Shown: positions 21,560 through 33,415 of the stretch, one piece after another | How the letters are laid out: each line of letters begins with the position of its first letter | How positions within the stretch are numbered: the stretch's first letter is position 1 | Source of the DNA: Ursus arctos | Taxonomy: Eukaryota; Chordata; Mammalia; Carnivora; Ursidae | Length of the DNA: 64,000 bases | NCBI RefSeq assembly: GCF_023065955.2 | Contig: NW_026622786.1 | Span: 43,944,938 to 44,008,937, forward strand | Direction of reading: 5' to 3' | The notes under the pieces: model-generated | What the model was told of the DNA's origin: nothing | Database searches by the model: none | Seen by the model: only the letters and a program-made list of their open reading frames with translations | Made by a program: the position numbers and the translations under genes

Positions 21560-22125
21560 GCAAAATCCCTAGTCATCCCTGGTCAGCAGGAAGTAGCTAC
21601 AGAAGAAATGACGTGGTCCGTTTTCCTTATACAGAAATGAAATTGTGTTTTGACAGTGGGGCTTTGAAAGAGGACTTCAGCTGCCTCATTTTTGACCTCA
21701 AACTTTTAAGTTGGGTTCTCTCCAGCTTGTCTCTTGGCTTGTGTGGAAGACCCTGAGGCAAACCATCCCGTGATGGGAACGGAAATACCCACTCAAGCAA
21801 TAAGGACTGTGCTAAGCCAGCAACTTCCGTGCTTGATTCCTAAGCAGTGATCAATCTTTCACTGCCTACCTGCATGTCCCACATTTTCCTTATATAAACC
21901 TGGAAGTATTTTCATCATTTTGGAGACAGTCTTTGAGATGCTAGTCTGCTGTCTTCTCAGTGTTGGACTCACTGAAATAAATTCCTTTCTCATTTCACCA
22001 CCACTTGTCTTTCTGCCTTTGGATTTTGCCAGTAGCAAGTGGCTGAAGCTGGTCTGCTTGGGCCCCCAGGAGCCAGGTGCTCTTGCATTGCTGCATCCTG
22101 CCTACAGTGGGATTCAAACTCGGGT
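21560..22125 (+). mobile_element. solo LTR, gammaretrovirus-like (ERV1), sense
   Basis: Shows U3-R-U5 order: TATATAAA at 21,891-21,898, an R-like stretch 'gagacagtctttgagatgctag', poly(A) signal AATAAA at 21,976-21,981 inside 'actgaaataaattcctttctc' (a motif common in ERV1 LTRs), and a U5-like part ending near tgtca at about 22,121. No gag, pol or env sequence adjoins it. The left end is uncertain. Confidence 0.6.
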
Positions 22126-22199
22126 CTGTCAGATGCTCTTGCATGCCTACTTACATCACTTTATAAACATTGCTTTGGGAAATCCTTACAAATAATATA

Positions 22200-22840
22200 A
22201 TTTAACATATATTGATTGTTTACTATGTGCGAGGTCTTATTGTGTTTTCCAGGTATATAATAATTTAATTCTTTCGACAATCTTGTGAAGTAGTGGTTGT
22301 AATCACCATCGTTTTATGTAGATGATAATGGTACAGGAAAGTGAAGTCCAAGTTAAGTTAGCTAGTAAATGGCAGGGCCAAAATTTGAACTGAAGTAGTC
22401 TGAATCCAGAGCTTGTATTCTTAATAACCATATTATTTATGAATTGCATTTAATAAACTTTTGCTGAGTGATTGTTATGTGCCAAGAACTGTGTACAGTG
22501 CTAGGGATTTAAAGATAAATAGAGCAGTCTTTTCTAGGAGGTTAGTCTACTAGAAAGAACCAAATAAAAAATCTTGTCATTGGTATGAAAGTTATTAAAT
22601 ACAACTACCACCACCACCAAACCATGAATAATGAGGACTTGCTATTTCCCAAATGCTATTCTAAGTATTTTGCAGGCATTAATTCATTTAGGCTGACAAC
22701 AACCTTATAAGGTCATCATTCTTATTATTCTCATTTTCAGATCAGAAATCTGGGTAGCAGAGATGTTGTCTAAGCTACAAAGTGGGAGAATTGGCTTAGG
22801 AACACAGACATTCTGGCTCCAGAACCCACGTACCTAAATG
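22200..22840 (-). repeat. cluster of antisense MIR/L2-end fragments
   Basis: Three pieces on the minus strand: MIR at about 22,200-22,435 ('tattgattgtttactatgtgcgag', 'agctagtaaatggcagggcc'), an L2/MIR-end piece at 22,440-22,570 ('gagtgattgttatgtgccaagaactgtg'), and MIR at 22,625-22,840 ('attaattcatttaggctgacaacaacct', 'attctcattttcagatcagaaa'). Confidence 0.75.
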
Positions 22841-23219
22841 AATATTACCTATGGGTAATAGAATTTCAATTTTCCTGGAGTAAATATACCATATTTGGTG
22901 CATTAAAAAACTGGCTTTAGTCAATTTTAGGGACTTGGAGAGATGGTATCCATTCTGAAATGAGATTCAAGAAGATGCAGTTATTAGAATGGTCAGCAGA
23001 GGGTGAAGGGAGGCAGCATTCATAATGCACTGCTACATTAAAATGGGGTAAACCGTGCAGAATTAGTAATCTCTGAAGACCTCTTGCTCTAACATGCTAT
23101 GGTGATACTTGTCTGAATTTCATTAGTTCAGTGCAATATAAAACACAAGCAAAAGAAATGGAATTGTTCCTTCTCAAATATGTGTAGGAGAGATGATTTT
23201 TATCTGACTTAACAGGGTA

Positions 23220-23790
23220 TTCATATCAGTATTTATTGAATGCTAAGAACTTCTCTAAAGAAGTAAGTGCAAGATGGCCTATATTCTTCAAGAGTTCAGG
23301 GTCTTACCGAAGTGGCAAGATAAATAACAATTTAAATAGTGATATAAAACAGCATATTAACAAAGCTTTGGAGGAGTTCAGAGACAAGGAGAAATTAATG
23401 GGGCTGAAATGGAATGGGCGAATTTCATGGAAAAGGTAGCTTGTTCCAGTACTAAAGAGGGTGAGAAGGGGTAGTATGTGCATAGGTATAAAGGAAGGGG
23501 AAAGTTGGTTTTTCTTTAAAATTAAATTCAATTTCCCAAGCATTTATGAACTGTCTTGAGTAAGAGGGTGCCATCTCAGGCACTGCAGAAAAAATAAAGA
23601 CGCGTGACACAGTTTCTGCCTGAAGGAAGTCACAAATACCCCAGAAGTTATAACATAAGTCAGGATATGGTAGACGAATAACGATTCTGTATTGGAGTCC
23701 CCAAAATCTAACAACAAAATGATACATGCTCCTCATTCTAAAGAGAGTTACCAGATCAATCACATGGAACTTTCTAAGTTCATGGTCCTA
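23220..23790 (-). repeat. decayed L2-like fragment, antisense
   Basis: Resembles antisense L2 3' sequence ('tatttattgaatgctaagaac', 'gcatttatgaactgtc', 'gaaggaagtcac'). Decay is strong, and the open frames on both strands in this block are most likely chance. Confidence 0.4.
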
Positions 23791-23889
23791 AAGTAGTTCT
23801 GACTGCTTTAGCTGTTCACTCATCTCCAGCTATATAGGAAGCTGAAGTTGAAGAGAAAGAGATTTCTTTAGAGAGGAGGTGACAGAGTA

Positions 23890-24342
23890 TTGGCATTTCA
23901 CTCACCGTACTACCCCCCACTGATGTGGAAGGAGGAAGGCGTGTTCCTCTATGGTAGCAATCCCCTAAATAAACATAAATCGAAACTCCTAGGTACCACA
24001 CAGCTTCCTCAGAGAAGAGGAGATTGCCTCAGTGTGGACACAGCAAGAATTTCAGAGCCTGGAGAATATGGCTCCTTGCCTAGCAGAATTATAGCCTTCT
24101 GTTGGTGTTCTAAGTTATTTCTGTGTATTGATGTAACCAATGTGAAGGACAGTGAGTCCATATCCTTCTTTGACCTGGAAAATTGGCAGGCTGCCAATTT
24201 CACTGAACTTCAGATGTGCTTCTATGGAATGTACATGAAGCATGGGGAGCTGCCTCCACTGACCTCTTCTTATTTTATTTTTACCAATGGCAGTTTATTT
24301 ACTGCTTTGGGAATAAAAAGAAGTAAAAGCAACATTGTATAG
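23890..24342 (+). other. anonymous 150-codon ORF, probably non-coding
   Basis: ATG-started frame of 150 codons, the longest outside the CpG island and L1s. The predicted peptide has no signal peptide, membrane segment or motif that I recognise; it contains DLENWQAANFTELQMCFYGM near its C-terminal third. Upstream context and flanks show no promoter, CpG enrichment or splice pattern. It may be a chance frame or a relic of a repeat that I cannot name. Surrounding sequence (23,790-25,010) is also unassigned. Confidence 0.25.
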
Positions 24343-24394
24343 AGGTCCAGTTACCTTTTCATCTGTCCTTGAACTTGAACCTGACAAATAGCCC

Positions 24395-24442
24395 CTACTA
24401 CTACTACTACTACTACTACTACTATTACTACTACTACTACTA
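24395..24442. repeat. (CTA)n trinucleotide repeat
   Basis: About 16 CTA units with one ATTA interruption. Confidence 0.97.
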
Positions 24443-26481
24443 AAAGGCAGAATATGGTAGATGCCCCCTCCTCTCAAGTCAAGGGAAAGCTTTTCTAGGG
24501 AGCCACTTGTAAAGCTTTATGCTTGTCTCTAGGGACTTGAAGGTCTCACCAGTAAATATTGTAGAGGTGAGATGGTGGCTGGAATTACCCTGTCTTGTGG
24601 CAAAACACACAGGTGCTTCGGGACTGGGCTGTACTTCCTCCCATGGAAGGATAAAGGTGCATGTTTTTGAGGAAATGATTCTAACCAAGTGTGCTCACTG
24701 AGGGACATGAACAGACGGTGGGTCCCAGAAATCTAGGAGCCAGACAGAAAAGAGGCAGACTAGGCAACCACAGGATATTCATGAGGGAGCCACAAAGATA
24801 CCTTATAGAGTCACCACTTGTACATGGTCACCTAGAGGTCCCTGGGGGGTGGATTATAATGGAATCTGAAAAACTGCCCCATTTGCTCAACACCTACCGT
24901 CCTACACCCCAGATATCAGAAACAGTGATTGGCAAATTGGAGAGACACAACCAGAAGGAGAGAGAAGTTAATTTTGACCCATTATCCCACATAGGTTAGG
25001 GGATAGAGGATTTAAATTTGAATGTGTTTGCAGTTTGAAATTATATTTGATAGAGCTGTTTCTGTGCTTTCTAATTTTTTTTAGTTCTATAATAGTTCTG
25101 TATGATTCTTTGTTTTCTTAGTGTTGCATTCCCCCCTTTTTTCTTTAATAGTGCTTTACATCTTATTTTTTAAAAACGGATTTTATGTTCTCTTTAACAT
25201 CCATATCATGAAGCACTTGCAGGATTTTGTGTTTGTGTTTGTGTGTGTGTGTGGGGGGGCTCTGCTAACTTTTAGAATGGTGTCTTTATCTGTATTCTCC
25301 TTTCTCACATTTATTTTTGCTGATATGTATTTGCAAAGTTGTACCTTTTTAATCTTTTTCTTATTGCACATGAGCAGCATTGTTTACACCTTCTATTTGC
25401 TCTGCTATAGTTTGGGTGAATTCTACTTGCATTTCTATTACCTTAAGTTCAGGGAGAAGGGAAGAGTTCAACTGTGGCTGTATACAGCTTAAGTTGGAGG
25501 ACCTGTGGCTCTATTTGCTTGGGTTTATTAAATGTGTTGTGCTAAACTCAGTCCATTTGTTGAGTTTTGCCTTCATCACACTAAGAAATATCACTGAGCT
25601 TTGGATTATACCCTCTAATGATCATCAAGCCCTGGGTTCTTTGCTTCCTTTAGAGCAAGTAATCTAAACTTTTGTTTATTGGGTTCTCTACTTCAATGTC
25701 ACCAATTTTCCCTTTCTGTATTCACCTATTTCTCCCCAACAGCAATTTCTCTTCCTCCCAACCCTGGCTCTTTCTTCCTGGGGAAAACATAAATAATACT
25801 TTTTTTGCCCCTGTATCAATAATACGTGTGTAGGTTACTTCCTTTCAGGCATTAAGCATGCTTCTTCTCTACTTTCTTTTCCTCAGAGACTCTTGTCCTA
25901 ATTATTCTTTTTTCTTCCTTTCTGCCAAATCACTATTTATTGTTGGAGATAATTAACTCTGGATGTTTATGATCGTTCTGCTATCCTGTCCATTTTTCTC
26001 ACAGCTGGAAGATCCTAAAATAGAAGGTCTCAATAGCTCCCTTTTCTGAGGAAGGGATGGGACTTTCTGAGGTAGTTGGGATGGGACTTCTCTTCCCAGG
26101 CAAAATTCCTTCTCTTCCAAGAGCTACCCATATCTCATCCGCATCTCTCTTCCCATGTTGTGGTGCAGGCTGTCGGCGCGTGCTTTAGAGTTTTCAGGAT
26201 TGTGCTTGTGCGTCTTCGCTACACAGTGCTGCTTTGGAGGGTGATGTTAAGAGCCTCGCCATACTGCTCTGAACATTGTTTGGGAAATTCTTGGAAGCTC
26301 CTGTGTCTTTCCTTGCTTGATAGCCACCAATTTTTTAAGGTTATGACACAACCTTTCTCCTTCTTTGATTGCTGTTGATATGTTTTTGCTGCTTTAAAAT
26401 TTTTTCCCCATTTGCCATTCATATAATTAGGTTATGTGAAGAAGGGAGATTTTTAGATTTGGTTGAAATCTAATATCCAAA
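24443..26481. other. no gene recognised
   Basis: About 2 kb with only short frames (up to 123 codons at 25,121-25,492, rich in F/L/Y as expected from T-rich DNA). A GT/G-rich run lies at about 25,229-25,260. No repeat family or exon could be supported. Confidence 0.5.
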
Positions 26482-26495
26482 CCTTGAACTCTCTT

Positions 26496-26612
26496 AAAAA
26501 AAATTTTTTTTTTAAATCTTTTTGGTAATCTTTATACCCAACATGGAGCTTTAACTCATGACCCTGAGATCAAGAGTTCAGTGCTCCTCCGACTGAGCCA
26601 GCCAGGAGCCCC
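26496..26612 (-). mobile_element. short tRNA-head SINE, antisense
   Basis: Antisense head-only SINE ('ggtaatctttatacccaacatgg', gactgagccagccaggagcc). It is flanked by ccttgaactctctta (about 26,482-26,496) and ccttgagctctctta (26,617-26,631), with one mismatch. Confidence 0.92.
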
Positions 26613-26631
26613 TAAGCCTTGAGCTCTCTTA

Positions 26632-27299
26632 TTCTCATTTACTAGTTGTAGAAATTAAAGGTCATAATGTTTGATTTGCTTGAAACACAGCTTATCAAAG
26701 AAAGTGGCAGAGATGAGTCATGATTTGAATCTAGACCTGTCTTTTATCCTGTAATCAATATTCTATTCTATAATCAATGGAGAACAGTCAGGATTTTTAA
26801 AAAGGTGGCTAATGAAATGAAACATTCATTTTAGGTTTGGGAGCTGGCATGAGGTCTGAGAGAGATATGAATTTTCAGAGAGGGAACTATGAAAGCAATG
26901 AACTAAGTTAGGAAGGTTTTATAAAATCAGATATAAAAGTAATGAGGACCTGAGATAAAGAGGAACCTCTTTCATATTTTAGAATTTTGAATTTGGTAAT
27001 CAGGGCCCTTTTCCTCATATGTTTCTAAAGTGCCATCAGTTCATCTATCACATACTCAAATGTGTAAGAATTTTGTATTAACATTGGAAAGCTTTGGGTT
27101 AGGAGGCTAACCCTTTGGGTTAGACTAGATTAGCTTCTAGTCTTTTTTTTTTTTTTTTTTTTTTGCCATATACTGTTGTATAAAACCTACACCAAATCAT
27201 TTCAATTTGCTGGGCCTCAGGTTCCTTGTGTTTAAACTGGGGAAATTTAGTTGGGTGGACTATCAGTTCCCTTCCAGTTCATAATAAACACTCAGAAGC
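26632..27299. other. no gene; T-tract at about 27,145
   Basis: No supportable gene. A run of about 20 T lies at about 27,145-27,165. Confidence 0.55.
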
Positions 27300-28463
27300 A
27301 GGGGAGTGATGCCAGCATCATAATATATCTCTCCTTTCTGCCTTCTCCCCACTTAAATCACTAATTCGGCATTCATCCATGAACAAAAGTACCTGTGTAA
27401 AAGTGGGATCTAGCACTGTATACCAAGGTACCCAGGAGGAGTCTTGCCCACCTGTGCATCAGGTAATGGGCAAACAGATCTTGGTATGGTCTGTGGAACC
27501 AGCAGGACCTTGTAAACTGGTCATAGCCACTCTCTCCCCTGGTTGAGGAAAATCAGGAGAATCCTGACTTGGGAGATACCCATGGACAAGAGAGACTTTA
27601 TGGAAGTTCAGCCTTCCCAAGGAAAGATTCTAGCATTCCAATCAAACAAAAAAGAATACAAAATCAGATGCATTAGAAAGGGTAAGAGTAACTTTGCCAG
27701 TGTCACCCCTCCCCCAGGGCAACACAGTGTAGGGCTGAACTAGCCAGCAACAGTGACCTACCCTGGAGGATCTAGGGGGGAAGGAGAGCAATGAATTTGT
27801 GTTCAGCTACTTCAGCTGTGCAGGACACTGCTGGAGAAGCCCATTTCTTTCCTGCAGCACCCAGAGTATTGAGGCAGGGCCTCCATAATGGGGGAAGAGA
27901 GATCAGGAAAGAGACAGGTAAGAATATCAAAAGGGCATTAAAGGAATGCAGTTTCTGCTGACTGCCTCCAGGACTCCAGCAGAAAGCCTATCCATGAGGC
28001 TTACCTATCCATGAAACCTTACCTGAGGATACTCCCACTGGCCCACATGCATCTCCAGTGCTCTGAGTGCCAAATCCACAGCCAGCACTTTGTGCCTGCT
28101 CCTGAGTGCAGCATGGGACCAAGCTCCCATAAACAGAGTTGTTTTCAGAAAATAAGCCAGTGTCCATGTGCCAGGGAAAAACCACAAATTTGATCTATAG
28201 CTTCACCTTCTGGAAAACAAAAGAGAAGTTTCCAGTAGTTAGCCCGGTGAGTTGTAAGAACCAGGTAAAACATATAATCTTAATAATTATGCCACAAGAT
28301 GGAGCAAGAAGTGTGGAACAGGTGTATCCATACAAGGCTGGAGAAATTACCAGATATAAGGTGAACCAACAAAAAAAATCTGCCATCAGAAAATAATAAG
28401 TAAAGATTTGAGGAGGTGTCTGCTGTTCAAATGCTGAAATAGCAATGCAAAACTCCGAGGAGC

Positions 28464-28865
28464 ATGAGGAATCAAGGAAACAAGTCATCACCAAAAGATA
28501 ACAATAATCCTACAATTTCTAGATTCAAAGGCATGAAATGTTGCAATTTGGCTGATAAAGACTTCAAAATAGTTGTTTTGAGGAAACTCAATGAGATACA
28601 AGAAAATGAAGAAAGTCAATTAAATGAAATCAGGAAAATAATTCATGAACAAAATGAAAAATCTAGCAAAGAGATAGAAATCATAAAAAAGAACCAAATA
28701 GAAATTCTGGAACTGAAAAATTCAGTGAATGAAATGAGAAATGCAATAGAGAGCATCTACAGCAGAATAGATCAAACAGATGATAGAAACAGTGATCTAA
28801 AGGATAAGAACTTTGAAATAATCCAGTCAGAACAGAACAAAGAAAAAAAAAAAAGGAAAGAGTGA
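28464..28865 (+). pseudogene. L1 ORF1 remnant (coiled-coil part)
   Basis: 133-codon frame corresponding to the N-terminal and coiled-coil region of L1 ORF1 protein, the RNA-binding chaperone of LINE-1. It is rich in K/E/N/I with heptads, for example KLNEIQENEESQLNEIRKII and NQIEILELKNSVNEMRNAIE. It breaks in an A-rich run at about 28,845-28,862 (NKEKKKRKE, then stop). The expected continuation reappears just after in another frame (SEDSLHDLLDTFK, then VTGVPEGEKR), so a frameshift in the A tract truncated it. The RRM and C-terminal domain are therefore lost. The start may lie further upstream in the intact element. Confidence 0.8.
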
Positions 28866-31010
28866 AGATAGCCTACATGATCTATTGGACACCTTTAAAT
28901 GTACACATAGTAGAGTAACTGGAGTTCCAGAAGGCGAAAAGAGGGGAATGGGCAGAGAGTCTATTTAAAGAAATAATAGCTGAGAATTGTCCAAACCAGG
29001 GGAGAGATTTGGACATATCCGTTCACTAAGTTAATAGATCACTCCATTACCTTAATGTAAAATGACTTTCTCCAAGACACAGTATGTTGAAACTGTCAAA
29101 ATCAAAGACAAAGAGAGGATCTAAAAGCAACAAGAGAAAAAAAAGATTGTAACTTACAAAGAATTCCCATTAGGGTATCAGTGGATTTTTCAGCAGAAAC
29201 CCTATAGGCCAGAAGAGGATGGAATATGTTCAAAAGGTTTAAAAGAAAAAAATTTGCAGCCAAGAATACTCTATTTGGCAAAGTTATTCTTCAGATATGA
29301 AGGAGAAATAAAAACTTCTTCAGGAAAAAACAACAAACAAACAAAACACTGAGAGAGTTCATTACCACTAGACCTGCTTTGCAAGAAATGCTGTAAGGAG
29401 TTCTTTAAGCAGAAATGAAAAGATGCTGATGAGTAACATGAAAACATATGAAAATATACAACACACTGAAAAGGTAAATATGCAGTCAGACTTAGAAACC
29501 CTAATTCTGTATGAGAATGTGTTAACCATTTAACCCTAGTATAAATGTTAAACAAATGATTATTAAAATAACTATAGCCACCACAATTTAACAAATGTAT
29601 GATATAAAAAGATGTAAATTGTGACATCAAAAACATAAAAGAGGGGAGTTAAGGGCTGGAGCCTTCATATACAATCAAAGTTAAGTTGCTGTTGGCTTAA
29701 AATGAACTCATTTATCTATAAGATGTTTTATGATGTAAGCTTCATGGTAACCACAATGCAAAAACCTATAGTAGATTAACAAAAGGTAAAGAGAGGGGAG
29801 TTTTCCACCACAGAAAATTATAATTCTCAATGATATGAAGAAAGAGAGGGAAGAGAAATAATTAAAATATAAAACAACTAGAAAGCAATTAATTAGATGG
29901 TATTAGTAAGTCCTTGAGTATCAATAATTAATAATCATAAATAAATAAGTGTAAATGGATTGAATTCACCAATTAAAAGGCAGAGACTGGCTGGACAGAT
30001 AAAAAGAACAAGACCAGCTGAATACAACCTATAAGAGAGTCACTTCAGATTTGAGGACAGAGGCTCAAAATAAAGGGACGGAAAAAGATATTTCAGGCAA
30101 GTGGAATCAAAAGAAAGTGGGAGTAGCTATATTTATATCAGACAAAATAGACTTTAGGCCAAAAATAATAACAAGAGAGAAAGAAGATCATTATACAATG
30201 TTAAGGGGTCAGTTCATCAAAAAGATATAACAATGGTAAATATATACAATCTGACATTGGAGCACCGGGATATATTAAGCTAATACTAACAGATCTGAAG
30301 GGAGAAATGGACAACAATACAATAATAAGGAGGGAGTTCAGTATCCTACTTTCATCAATGGATAGATCATCCAGACAAAATCAGCAAGTGAACATTGATT
30401 TCAACCATATATTAGACCAAATGGACCTAACAGACATATAGAGAACATTTCATCCAACAGCAGCAGAATACAGTTTTCTCAAGTACACAGAGAACATTCT
30501 CCAGGATAAACCATATGATAAGCTATGAAACAAGTCTTTGCAAATTTAAGAAGATTGAAATCATACCAAGTATCTTTTTCAACCACAATAGTATGAAAGT
30601 AGAAATGAACAAGGGAGAGTTGGAAAATCTACAAGCATGTGAAGACTAAACAACACACTCTTGAACAACCAATGGGTCCCAGAAGATATTAAAAAAAAAA
30701 AAAAACTTGAAACAAATGAAAATGGAAACACAACACACCTAAACCTATAGACAATGCAAGGGCAGTTTTGAAAGGAAAGTTCGTAGTTATAACTGCATAT
30801 GTTAACAAAATAGAAAGATCTCCAATAAACAATATAACTTTATACCTCCAGGAACTAGAAAAGGAAGGACAAACTAAGCTTAAACTTAGCAGAAGGAAGA
30901 AAATAACAGAGATCAGAGTGGAAGTAAATTAAATAGAGACCAAAACAACAACAACAACAACAACAAAACGAAAGATCAATGAAACTAAGAGCTAGTTTTT
31001 TGAAAATAAA

Positions 31011-31115
31011 AAGGCACATGGATGACTCAGTCAGTAGAACAGGTGACTTTTGATTTTGGGGTTGTGAGTTCGAGCCCCATGTTGGGTGTAGAGATTACTT
31101 AAAAATACAGTGTTA
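31011..31115 (+). mobile_element. short tRNA-head SINE inside L1, sense
   Basis: Head-only SINE ('ggcacatggatgactcagtcag', ggttgtgagttcgagcccca, gtagagattacttaaaaata) inserted between the endonuclease linker and RT part of the L1. Confidence 0.9.
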
Positions 31116-32060
31116 AAAGATATACAAAATTGCTTAGCTGAATAAGAAGAGAAGACTCAAACTCAGAAATGAAAGAGGAGATACTGTAACTGATACTACA
31201 GAACTACATAGCATCAGAAAAGACTACTACAAATAATTATATGCCAACAAATTGGATAATCTAGAAGAAATGGATACATTACTAGAAACATACAATCTAC
31301 TAAGACTGAATCATGAAGAAATAGAAAATCTGAACAAATAGCAAGTAAGAAGATTGAATCAGTAATCAAAAACCTCCCAATGCAGAAAAGCCCAGGAGCA
31401 GAAGGCTTTACTGGTGAATTCTACCAAATATTTAAAGAACTGATGCCAACCTCAAGCTCTTCCAAAAGATGAAGAGGAGAAAACACTCCCAAACTCTTTT
31501 TGGGAGGCAAGAATTACCCTTGATACCGAAACCATATAAAGATACTATAAGAAAAGAAAACTATAGGCCAATATCTCTATGAGATTCTCAATGAAATATG
31601 ATCAACCCAAATTCAACAACACATTAAAAAGATCATACACCACGATCAAGTGAGATTTATCCCTGGGATGCAAGGATGGTTCAACACATGCAAATCAATA
31701 AATGTAATATACCACATTAATAGAATGGAAGATAAAAATCTTCTCAATAGATGCTGAAAAAAATTTGACAGAATACAACATAATTGCATGATAAAAACTC
31801 TCAACAAATTTGGCATAGAAGAAATATCCCTTAACATAATAAATGCCATGTATGACAAGCCCACAGCTCACATCATACCCAGTGATGAAAGATGAAAGCT
31901 TTTCCTCTAAGATCAGGAATAAGACAAGAATGCCCACTCTCACCATTCTGATTCAGCATAGCAGACCTCAAGAAAAACAGAATGAATGAATGACATTCTA
32001 AAGAAGAAAAAAAAATGCCCTTCCCTATGTAGATGGGCAAACTTGTTAGAATCTCTGGAA

Positions 32061-32479
32061 TGAAAAGGAAGATATTTGCATTATTAACCACTCTTAATTA
32101 AAAGGAATTCATTAAATGCCTATTGTATACTAATGTCCTTTCTTCTTCATAACTTGACATTCAGGGGCTCCCTGACCTAATCCCAAACTACCCTATCTTT
32201 CAGTACCATCCATAAGTGCTCTAGCCAAAGAGCTACTTATCTGTAAATTAGGAGCTAAGGTCCCATTATAATGGCTAAGACAAAAATGTCAACCATCTGG
32301 TCAATAAGGAGATAGACATCCACAGAATTTACTAAGATATAAGGTAAATAAAATAAATATTAATGATAAAGACACAAACAACATGCTATGTAATGTACAA
32401 AAGGAGTAACTACTTCTTAGCAGAAGACTGCAGTGAATATCATGTATTCCAGGCCTTTAAGACTTTGAATCAGACTTTA
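32061..32479. other. no gene seen
   Basis: AT-rich, with no named repeat or coding region. Confidence 0.5.
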
Positions 32480-32770
32480 ACAGGTGGAGATGGAAAGTGA
32501 AAAAAAAATCTGTAGAAGGAGCAATGTGAACAAAAATGAAAATATCAACATACCTGACATATTTAAGGAATTGTGATGAGTCTAGTTTGACTAGAACATA
32601 GCGTGTTAAGGGCAAAAGTTAGAAGAAGGGAAGCTGGTAAGGTAAGCAGAGGCCAAACAGTGGAAAACTTTGCATGACATAAGGAGCTTGTGCCTCTGTT
32701 GTATGAACTTTCTGACGAGAAGAGTAATGTGCTTTGCTGTCTGTAATAAGAAGATGACCAAGGGCATCTG
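32480..32770 (-). repeat. L2-type LINE fragment, antisense
   Basis: Antisense L2 coding remnant: 'agaacatagcgtgttaagggc', 'ggtaaggtaagcagaggccaaac', 'ttgcatgacataaggagcttg'. These are the reverse of the conserved L2 C-terminal coding phrases. The overlapping minus-strand frames 32,606-32,858 fall in this piece and are too decayed to be genes. Confidence 0.65.
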
Positions 32771-33278
32771 TGAATGTGAACATGGATCGGAGAAGTGAAA
32801 CAATGGAGGCAGAGAGACCAATTAAGCTTCCACTAGAAAAGAAAAGGAAACAAATCAATAGTGGGGTTGCTAATAACAGAGAAAAGGTTTGTTTTCTATC
32901 CTTAAGAGTTTCTTATGGTTTGCCACCCCCTCTCTCCTCTCTTTTTTCCCCTTCCCACCTGTATCAGTTAGGAAAGTGACAGTATATGTCAGAAAGCACA
33001 TCAGCAGTTTAAACTCTAAGAGTTCATGCTTTCTCACATAAAAAGTTTGGGGCCAGAGACTAGAGGGTAATGGTGAAGACTTAGAGTAGTTACTGGGGGA
33101 CTGGGACAGGAGTACTGAAAATAAGTGAAAGACCCAGCATCACTGGCCATGATAACAGAAGATCAGTAATTGTTACTGCTTTTTTTTTTTTTTATCATGT
33201 TAGTCATCCAAAGTCACGAATCATATCAGTAGACAAGTTGTAATTAGAACCCACATTTGTCAAATCAATGTATTTTGT

Positions 33279-33338
<60 letters not shown>

Positions 33339-33415
33339 GTCTACACTGGGTTCAAACTCAGAACCCTAAAATCAAGAGTAGCATGCTCTACTAATAAGCC
33401 AGCCAGGTTCCGCAA
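33279..33415 (-). mobile_element. short SINE, antisense, with (TTTC)n tail microsatellite
   Basis: About fifteen TTTC units (33,279-33,338) are followed by a reversed SINE head ('cactgggttcaaactcagaac', 'gcatgctctactaataagccagccagg'). The microsatellite occupies the position of the SINE A-tail. Confidence 0.85.

Larger units (their letters stand above)
27300..32060 (+). mobile_element. old L1 LINE with 5' region and ORF1, 3'-truncated
   Basis: Long plus-strand old L1. About 27,300-28,460 is the presumed 5' untranslated/promoter part. ORF1 follows at 28,464. A spacer/HAL1-like stretch covers about 28,900-29,930 ('gaacccattag'-type words and 'ccaagaatactctatttggcaaag'). ORF2 endonuclease remnants run about 29,935-31,010 and RT remnants about 31,250-31,970 (the coding phrase for '[15 protein letters not shown]' at about 31,640-31,690). 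It stops near 32,060 with no ORF2 C-terminus, 3' untranslated part or tail. Many stops and frameshifts make it inactive. Minus-strand frames at 31,646-32,091 are its shadows. Confidence 0.85.

Noticed and set aside
24395..24442. (CTA)n as part of a repeat array or CRISPR
   Set aside because: It is a simple trinucleotide microsatellite with no spacers, and the genome is mammalian.
25121..25492. 123-codon F/L/Y-rich ORF as a membrane protein
   Set aside because: T-rich DNA yields hydrophobic frames by chance. There is no start context, homologous motif or conserved flank, and it overlaps two other frames.
31646..32091. Overlapping minus-strand frames of 72-83 codons
   Set aside because: They are antisense shadows of L1 RT sequence.
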